NCBI GenBank assembly: GCA_002364215.1
Contig: DEXQ01000013.1
Coordinates: 44,587 to 67,309 of the forward strand
Direction of reading: 5' to 3'
DNA length: 22,723 bases
Origin: Aequorivita sp. UBA3180
GTDB lineage: Bacteria; Bacteroidota; Bacteroidia; Flavobacteriales; Flavobacteriaceae
In this document: in pieces, positions 14,421 to 20,215 of the stretch
How positions within the stretch are numbered: position 1 is the stretch's first letter
Layout of the letters: every line of letters begins with the position of its first letter
Program-made: the position numbers and the translations under genes
The notes under the pieces: generated by a model
Seen by the model: the letters and a program-made list of their open reading frames with translations, nothing else
Databases searched by the model: none
What the model was told of the DNA's origin: nothing

Positions 14421-16499
14421 ATGAAGAAAATATATCTTTTCCTGCTTCTTGCAACAATTTCACTAGCTTCAGTTCAATCACAAATACTTGACCCCGTAAA
14501 ATGGTCAACTAGTGTAAAAAAAATATCTGAGACCGAATACGATCTTATTGCAAAAGCTACGATTGAAGACAAATGGCATCTTTACTCTCAGGAAGTTCCA
14601 CCAGATGGGCCATTGCCAACACTTTTTACTTTTGAGAAAAATGCCGCATATAAAGCTGTAGGAAAAATAAAGGAAAGCAAAGGAGTTACCGAACACGACC
14701 CTGTCTTTGACATGGTAATTACATTTTTTGCAAACAGCGCAACATTTACAAAACGAATACAATTAACCGGAAATAAAGGCACTACCGTCAAAGGCGAGGT
14801 AGAATTCATGGTTTGCGATGATACACGCTGCTTGCCTCCTGCCTATGTTGATTTAGTTTTTGAGATACCTGCGCCCCAAAAAACTGAATCAGTTGTTACC
14901 ACTAAAAACACTGATAACATCAAAGTATCAGAAGAATCCACTGAAATTGTGGAAGATACTGTCGTGGTTGATACCTTATTAGAAACTAATGAAGTGCTAA
15001 ATGACACTGTTAAAGCAGCTTCAGACGAATCACTTACGGCTCTTGAACAAAATAAAAAACAAGATAAAAAAGGACTTTGGACTATTTTTATTGTTGCATT
15101 CTTATTCGGTTTTACTGCCCTATTAACCCCCTGTGTTTTCCCCATGATCCCAATGACCGTGAGCTTTTTTACAAAACAAAGCAAATCTAAGGCAGCGGGT
15201 ATTAAAAACGCTATTATTTACGGCATTGCTATAATCGTAATTTACGTGGTTTTGGGGGCTATTGTAACCGCAATCTTTGGTGCTGATGCTCTCAATGCGC
15301 TTTCCACAAATGTCTGGTTCAACATCATCTTTTTCTTGCTTATCATTTTCTTCGCCTTCTCATTTTTGGGAGCCTATGAAATTACCCTTCCCAGCTCTTG
15401 GGCTACCAAGGCCGACAAGCAGGCCGATAGGGGCGGGATGATTGGTATATTTTTTATGGCGCTTGCTCTGGCCATTGTTTCCTTTTCCTGTACGGGACCT
15501 ATTATTGGTTATTTATTGGTAGAAGCCGCCTCCAAAGGAGGGATAGCACCTTTTGTGGGAATGTTCGGTTTTTCATTGGCTCTGGCATTGCCCTTCGCGC
15601 TTTTTGCGGCTTTTCCTGGGTGGATGAATTCACTTCCAAAGTCTGGCGGATGGCTAAACACCGTAAAAGTTTTTTTGGGTTTTTTGGAGTTGGCGCTGGC
15701 TTTTAAGTTTTTATCAAATGCAGATCTTGTACTTCAACTTCATTGGCTTGAAAGAGAAGTTTTCTTAGCTATTTGGATTGCAATATTCGGTGCTTTGGCG
15801 TTGTATCTCTTCGGAAAAATAAAATTGCCCCACGACTCTCCATTATCACATATTTCCGTGGGAAGGTTAAGTCTCGGGCTTGTAGTTTTAGCATTTACGG
15901 TTTATATGATTCCAGGTCTTTGGGGTGCACCGTTGAAACTAATTAGCGGTTTCCCGCCAGCAATGAATTATAGCGAATCTCCATACGGGGTGGGCTACAC
16001 AAAGTTAGGTAGTGGCGGAGGTACTTCCACAAATGAAAAGTTTCCGGAAGGAGCATACTTAGGCCCTCACGATATTATTTCATTCCATGATTATGAAGTT
16101 GGTTTAGCGTATGCAAAAAAAATAGGAAAACCGGTATTGATTGATTTTACCGGTCACGCCTGCGTAAACTGCCGAAAAATGGAAGAACGCGTTTGGAGCG
16201 AACCAAAAATATTAAATCTTCTTAAGGAAGACATAGTCTTAATTTCGCTTTATGTTGACGATAAACGTCCGCTTCCGGATGGCGAAGAAGTGATTTCAAA
16301 AATATCTGGGAAGAAATTGCGCTATATTGGTCAGAAATGGAGTGAATTCCAGATTTTGAAATACAAAGCGAACGCGCAACCCTTCTACGTTTTGATGGGT
16401 CACAACGAAGAAAACCTTATCGATCCCGTGGGTTACACCCCCGACGTTGAGGAATATTACGATTGGTTACAAAAAGGAGTTGCCGCTTTTAAGAAATAG
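14421..16499 (+). CDS. dsbD: Thiol:disulfide interchange protein DsbD
   Basis: Carries electrons from cytoplasmic thioredoxin across the inner membrane to periplasmic thiol proteins. The 692-aa protein has a signal peptide (1-20), an N-terminal DsbD-alpha-like immunoglobulin domain with the pair Cys132/Cys137 (VCDDTRC), an acidic linker (about 160-215), a membrane domain of about eight helices (220-500) with Cys238 in LTPCVFPMIP and Cys357 in SFSCTGPIIG, and a C-terminal thioredoxin-like domain with Cys581/Cys584 (GHACVNCRKME). All three redox pairs needed for the electron relay are present. It is the first gene of a likely four-gene plus-strand unit; the PLP enzyme starts 66 bp later. Roles in the family include disulfide isomerisation and cytochrome c maturation; the specific client here is unknown. 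Confidence 0.95.
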   Translation: MKKIYLFLLLATISLASVQSQILDPVKWSTSVKKISETEYDLIAKATIEDKWHLYSQEVPPDGPLPTLFTFEKNAAYKAVGKIKESKGVTEHDPVFDMVITFFANSATFTKRIQLTGNKGTTVKGEVEFMVCDDTRCLPPAYVDLVFEIPAPQKTESVVTTKNTDNIKVSEESTEIVEDTVVVDTLLETNEVLNDTVKAASDESLTALEQNKKQDKKGLWTIFIVAFLFGFTALLTPCVFPMIPMTVSFFTKQSKSKAAGIKNAIIYGIAIIVIYVVLGAIVTAIFGADALNALSTNVWFNIIFFLLIIFFAFSFLGAYEITLPSSWATKADKQADRGGMIGIFFMALALAIVSFSCTGPIIGYLLVEAASKGGIAPFVGMFGFSLALALPFALFAAFPGWMNSLPKSGGWLNTVKVFLGFLELALAFKFLSNADLVLQLHWLEREVFLAIWIAIFGALALYLFGKIKLPHDSPLSHISVGRLSLGLVVLAFTVYMIPGLWGAPLKLISGFPPAMNYSESPYGVGYTKLGSGGGTSTNEKFPEGAYLGPHDIISFHDYEVGLAYAKKIGKPVLIDFTGHACVNCRKMEERVWSEPKILNLLKEDIVLISLYVDDKRPLPDGEEVISKISGKKLRYIGQKWSEFQILKYKANAQPFYVLMGHNEENLIDPVGYTPDVEEYYDWLQKGVAAFKK

Positions 16500-16519
16500 A
16501 ACGCCATAACCAGCTAATT

Positions 16520-16537
16520 TTAAGCAATATTGCTTAA
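16520..16537. promoter_or_regulatory. Perfect 18-bp palindrome upstream of the PLP enzyme gene
   Basis: TTAAGCAATATTGCTTAA is a perfect palindrome in the 66-bp gap between dsbD and the class V aminotransferase gene, followed by a partial third half-site (TTTTAAGTAA). It has no T-run typical of a terminator, so an operator for a dimeric regulator is the simplest reading. Chance formation in AT-rich DNA cannot be excluded. Confidence 0.35.
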
Positions 16538-16565
16538 TTTTAAGTAATTTTTAAAACTCGGAATA

Positions 16566-18056
16566 ATGATTTCTTCGGAAGAAAAATTGAAGACTACAGC
16601 ATTGGAAAAGTATTTTGAGCCTTTCCGAAAGAACATCGTGGGCATTGACCAAGAATTTGATTCCCCTTTCGGAAGAAAAAAAATTATTTATACCGACTGG
16701 ACGGCAAGCGGACGCTTGTACGCTCCAATAGAAGAAAAAATGCTTAAGGATTTTGGCCCTTTCGTTGCAAATACGCACACGGAAACTTCGGTAACGGGAA
16801 CGGCAATGACCAAAGCCTATCACCAAGCACGAAATATTATAAAAAAGCACGTGAACGCCAATGAGAACGATGTTCTCATAACTTGCGAAAGTGGAATGAC
16901 TGGCGCCATCAATAAGTTTCAGCGTATTTTGGGCTTGAAGATTCCTGAAAACATAAAACCCTACACCAAAATTCCCGATGAAATTAGACCGGTAATTTTT
17001 GTAACCCACATGGAGCATCACAGCAACCAGACTTCCTGGCTGGAGACTATTGGTACTGTTGTGGTAATTCCACCAAACGACAATGTTTTGGTGTGTATGA
17101 AAACTTTTACCCAAACGGTTAAAAAATATAAAGACCATCCCATTAAAATTGCTGCTGTTACTGGCTGTTCAAACGTAACGGGAATACAAACACCCTACCA
17201 CAAAATTGCAAAATTGATGCACCAAAACGGCGGACTTTGCTTTGTAGATTTTGCGTGTTCGGCTCCCTATATTTCAATAGATATGCACCCTGGGGAAGAA
17301 GGTGCACATTTGGATGCAATTTTCTTTTCGCCTCATAAATTTTTGGGCGGACCGGGCTCTAGCGGCGTGCTTATTTTTAACAATAATCTTTATAAAAACA
17401 CTATTCCTGATAATCCTGGCGGCGGTACTGTTTCGTGGACAAACCCCTGGGGGAACCACAAATATATTGACGATATCGAAACCCGTGAAGACGGTGGAAC
17501 CCCTGGTTTTTTGCAAACCATTCGTACAGCGCTTTCTATAAAGCTGAAAGAAAAAATGGGAGTCGAAAATATTTTGCAACGTGAACACGAGCTTTTGGAT
17601 ATCGTTTTTGAAAAACTTGGCAACGTCCCCAACCTTAAAATTTTGGCACCGCAAACACATGACAGGCTTGCTGTTATTAGCTTTTATATTGACGACCTTC
17701 ACTTCAATCTGGGTGTAAAATTGCTCAATGACCGTTTTGGGATACAAACCCGCGGCGGCTGCTCCTGCGCGGGTACGTATGGTCACTATTTGCTACACGT
17801 GGACCAAGAAACCTCGAACAACATTACTTGTGAAATTGATGGGGGCGACTTAACCCACAAACCGGGCTGGATACGCATGTCCATTCACCCAACCACCACC
17901 ACGACAGAAGTAGAGTATGTTTGTGATTCCATAAAGCAATTGGCAGAGAATTTTCCCGAATGGAGTAAAGAATATAGGTACAATTCCAAAAGCAACGAGT
18001 TTTTTCATCCAAATGAACAAACCGACAATATCATGGAAACGTGGTTTGCTTTTTAA
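16566..18056 (+). CDS. PLP-dependent class V aminotransferase / cysteine-desulfurase-like enzyme
   Basis: A 496-aa fold-type I PLP enzyme of the class V aminotransferase family that includes NifS/SufS. Visible cofactor residues: the His pair in MEHHSN (151-152) that stacks on PLP, Asp228 in CFVDFACSAPY (contact with the pyridine nitrogen), Lys258 in FFSPHKFLGG (Schiff base), and the EDGGTPG phosphate or partner-subunit loop (309-314). A cysteine-bearing loop RGGCSCAG (Cys399, Cys401) sits where SufS/Csd enzymes carry their catalytic Cys, so desulfurase or related chemistry is possible. It is about 90 aa longer than SufS, partly through an insertion around 120-145 and a C-terminal tail (EWSKEYRYN to METWFAF). 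No suf genes are nearby. It lies between dsbD and a barrel protein gene, 15 bp before the latter. The substrate is unknown. Confidence 0.87.
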   Translation: MISSEEKLKTTALEKYFEPFRKNIVGIDQEFDSPFGRKKIIYTDWTASGRLYAPIEEKMLKDFGPFVANTHTETSVTGTAMTKAYHQARNIIKKHVNANENDVLITCESGMTGAINKFQRILGLKIPENIKPYTKIPDEIRPVIFVTHMEHHSNQTSWLETIGTVVVIPPNDNVLVCMKTFTQTVKKYKDHPIKIAAVTGCSNVTGIQTPYHKIAKLMHQNGGLCFVDFACSAPYISIDMHPGEEGAHLDAIFFSPHKFLGGPGSSGVLIFNNNLYKNTIPDNPGGGTVSWTNPWGNHKYIDDIETREDGGTPGFLQTIRTALSIKLKEKMGVENILQREHELLDIVFEKLGNVPNLKILAPQTHDRLAVISFYIDDLHFNLGVKLLNDRFGIQTRGGCSCAGTYGHYLLHVDQETSNNITCEIDGGDLTHKPGWIRMSIHPTTTTTEVEYVCDSIKQLAENFPEWSKEYRYNSKSNEFFHPNEQTDNIMETWFAF

Positions 18057-18071
18057 CAGCTATTCAAACAC

Positions 18072-18995
18072 TTGAAAAAACTCCTACTTCTCGTTTTCCT
18101 ATTTTCTATAAGCCTTTCCGCGCAGGAATATGTAGATATCTTTCGAGTTGGCTACGGACAAACGTTCAACAATAATTTTGAAGGAACCGATAGTAGTACC
18201 TATGTGAAGTTTTTAGATGTTGGTTTCACGTTTCCGGTTGTTCTTAATGAAAATCACGCCTTGATAACGGGAGCAGATTTCAGTAGAAACAATTTGCAAC
18301 TTTTTCCCGAGGCCGAATATACTAGTCTGTACAGCACAAATTTAAAGTTGGGCATGGCTTCCACTTGGTCTGATAAATGGAGTACTACCATTGTTCTACT
18401 TCCTAAAATAGCTTCCGATTATAAAAATATTTCGGGAGATGATTTTTATTTGGGTGGTTTCGCTTTGCTGAAACTGAAGAAAAACGAAAACCTTAAATAT
18501 CGCTTCGGCATTTATGCCTCTCAGGAAGCATTCGGCCTTTTTACCACCCCCATTTTGGGCTGGTACTATTTGAGTCCAAACAAACGTTTTGAGATGGATA
18601 TGAGCTTGCCCATTTCTGCAGATGTAAGTTATAAGCTTGGCATCACTACCGTTGGGATGGATTACTTCGGGATTGGACGCAGCTATAAGGTGCATTATGA
18701 AAATCTTCCCACGCTTTACGCTGACCTCAGCTCGTTGGAATTTGCGGGCTATCTGCAGTTTAACACTTTGGAAGAAAGTGTTTTGCTACGTGCAAAGCTT
18801 GGCTATTCCAGCAATAATTATGAAATGTATGCCGAGGGAGAAAAAATGGATTTGGGTGTTTCCGCTTTTAGCTTTGGCGATGACCGAACCCAGTTGAATC
18901 CTTCTCTAAACGGAGGAATATTCTTTAAGTTGGAAGCAATTTATAGATTTCATATCAAGAAAAAATCTGAAGTGGAAGAGCCTGTTTCAAATTAA
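18072..18995 (+). CDS. Outer membrane beta-barrel protein, DUF6268-like
   Basis: A 307-aa protein starting at a TTG codon, chosen because it is followed directly by a textbook signal peptide (KKLLLLVFLFSISLSAQ) and lies 15 bp after the preceding stop. The mature part is made of alternating amphipathic strands with many aromatic residues (VDIFRVGYGQTF, KYRFGIYASQE, GWYYLSPNKRFEMDM, LEAIYRFHIKKK), as in small outer-membrane barrels. It resembles the DUF6268 family, common in Bacteroidota and without known function. The C-terminus is a short charged tail (KKKSEVEEPVSN) rather than the usual terminal aromatic. It is a probable operon member with dsbD and the PLP enzyme. Confidence 0.75.
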   Translation: MKKLLLLVFLFSISLSAQEYVDIFRVGYGQTFNNNFEGTDSSTYVKFLDVGFTFPVVLNENHALITGADFSRNNLQLFPEAEYTSLYSTNLKLGMASTWSDKWSTTIVLLPKIASDYKNISGDDFYLGGFALLKLKKNENLKYRFGIYASQEAFGLFTTPILGWYYLSPNKRFEMDMSLPISADVSYKLGITTVGMDYFGIGRSYKVHYENLPTLYADLSSLEFAGYLQFNTLEESVLLRAKLGYSSNNYEMYAEGEKMDLGVSAFSFGDDRTQLNPSLNGGIFFKLEAIYRFHIKKKSEVEEPVSN

Positions 18996-19025
18996 ATTTT
19001 AAAATAAAAATTTTATCTTTAGGTT

Positions 19026-19379
19026 ATGGAAAGAACCTGTCCGGAATGTGGAGATAAGATAATTGGGCGCGCCGACAAAAAATTTTGTAGCGATGCTTGC
19101 CGCAACACACATAACAATTCTCTCAATAAGGATAACAAAAACCTGGTGAGAAACATCAATAACCGTCTTCGGAAAAATTACAGGATTTTAGAAAAACTAA
19201 ACACTGAAGACAAGACGAAAACCACAAAAGATAAACTTGCGCGAATGGGTTTCAGTTTTGACTACTTTACTGGAATCTATACCACTAAAACGGGTTCTAC
19301 CTATTTCTACCTATACGACCAAGGATACCTTCCGCTAGACAATGACTTTTATCTTTTAGTTAAAAAGGACATTAAATAA
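19026..19379 (+). CDS. Small zinc-ribbon protein of unknown function
   Basis: A 117-aa cytoplasmic protein. The N-terminus has a four-cysteine zinc ribbon: CPEC at residues 5-8 and CSDAC at 21-25, followed by R-N-T-H-N-N, resembling the zinc-ribbon domains found at the ends of many small nucleic-acid-binding proteins. The middle (about 30-75) is a Lys/Asn/Arg-rich helix. The C-terminal 40 residues form a distinct Phe/Tyr-rich block (FSFDYFTGIYTTKTGSTYFY, then LYDQGYLPLDNDFYLLVKK). I do not recognise the C-terminal part. It starts 30 bp after the barrel protein; a TATCTTTA sequence (19014-19021) close to the -7 consensus sits directly upstream, so it may also have its own near-leaderless promoter. 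A nucleic-acid-binding role is a guess. Confidence 0.75.
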   Translation: MERTCPECGDKIIGRADKKFCSDACRNTHNNSLNKDNKNLVRNINNRLRKNYRILEKLNTEDKTKTTKDKLARMGFSFDYFTGIYTTKTGSTYFYLYDQGYLPLDNDFYLLVKKDIK

Positions 19380-19410
19380 ATTATTTAAATTTTATGAATA
19401 TTAACTGCAT

Positions 19411-19453
19411 AAGTCTCTGTGGACTTTAATTTGGCAAATCATTATATATAATG
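19411..19453. other. Upstream region of the SYLF gene: small hairpin and AT palindrome
   Basis: In the 146-bp gap before the SYLF gene there is a 5-bp hairpin AAGTC-TCTGTG-GACTT (19411-19426), possibly a weak terminator for the zinc-ribbon gene, and a perfect 14-bp palindrome CATTATATATAATG (19440-19453). I find no clear TAnnTTTG box for the SYLF gene. Confidence 0.3.
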
Positions 19454-19525
19454 TAACACTCCTTTAACCCAGGTGGTTTCGTTTATAAGGTATATTTAAA
19501 ACTCAAACAAAAAAACTACTTTATT

Positions 19526-20059
19526 ATGAAAACGAAAAACCTTTTAATGATGATGATGCTGTTTTTTAGTATCACATTATTTGCACAAAATGCAGACGAC
19601 AAAAAAGTAATTAATGATGCCGAAAAAGCAAAAGCTGCTTTTTTAGAAGCCAATCCAAAAATGCAGGGCTATTTTGATGATGCAAAGGCATATGCTATTT
19701 TTCCAAATGTTGGAAAAGGCGCCCTAATTGTGGGAGCCGCCTCTGGAAATGGTGCTGTATATGAGCGAGGAGTATTGGTAGGGATGGCAAACTTGAAGCA
19801 ATTGGACGTTGGCGCACAGATAGGAGGAAAAGCTTACAGTGAAATTATTTTTTTCAAAACAGATAAGGCTGTTCAGGAATTTATGGATGACGATTTTAGT
19901 TTTGGATCAAATGTTTCTGCTATTGCAGTAAATCAAGCCCCGCCTTCTTTTAATATCACCTATACAGATGGAGTTGCCGTATTTACACTTCCTAAGGAAG
20001 GTTTAATGGCTGAAGTATCCGTTGGTGGTCAAAAATTTGACTTTGAGGATTTTGACTAA
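19526..20059 (+). CDS. Exported lipid-binding SYLF-domain protein (YSC84/DUF500 family)
   Basis: A 177-aa protein with a signal peptide (MKTKNLLMMMMLFFSITLFAQ), so it acts outside the cytoplasm. The rest is a single SYLF domain: KVINDAEKAKAAFLEA, YFDDAKAYAIFPNVGKGALIVGAASGNGAVYERG, KQLDVGAQIGGKAYSEIIFFKT, and the C-terminal VAVFTLPKEGLMAEVSVGGQKFDFE. In eukaryotes SYLF binds phosphoinositides and actin. Bacterial members are small exported proteins with poorly known roles, perhaps in membrane or lipid binding. Length and domain are complete. It has its own upstream region and a strong terminator, so it looks monocistronic. Confidence 0.92.
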   Translation: MKTKNLLMMMMLFFSITLFAQNADDKKVINDAEKAKAAFLEANPKMQGYFDDAKAYAIFPNVGKGALIVGAASGNGAVYERGVLVGMANLKQLDVGAQIGGKAYSEIIFFKTDKAVQEFMDDDFSFGSNVSAIAVNQAPPSFNITYTDGVAVFTLPKEGLMAEVSVGGQKFDFEDFD

Positions 20060-20096
20060 AATTCTGCAATTATAAAGTTTCTATTTAAATATTTTC

Positions 20097-20134
20097 AAAA
20101 CCGTTTTAAGTGCTTATTACTTGAAACGGTTTTT
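20097..20134 (+). terminator. Rho-independent terminator of the SYLF gene
   Basis: A 15-bp stem (20097-20111 with 20119-20133, one G-T wobble: AAAACCGTTTTAAGT pairing ACTTGAAACGGTTTT) and a 7-nt loop end in a run of five T. It lies 37 bp after the SYLF stop codon. The A-rich 5' arm means it may also slow the opposing strand. Confidence 0.88.
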
Positions 20135-20153
20135 CACTTCCCACCATAACTAT

Positions 20154-20184
20154 AAAAAAAATCGTCCGGAAAATTTCCGGACGA
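20154..20184 (-). terminator. Rho-independent terminator of the HYR/T9SS gene
   Basis: A perfect stem TCGTCCGG/CCGGACGA (20162-20169 with 20177-20184), extended by A-T pairs toward the loop, is followed on the minus strand by eight T (20154-20161). It lies about 30 bp after the stop of the minus-strand HYR protein and back to back with the SYLF terminator. Confidence 0.9.
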
Positions 20185-20215
20185 CTTCATTCTAACAATC
20201 AACAATTATGAAATA

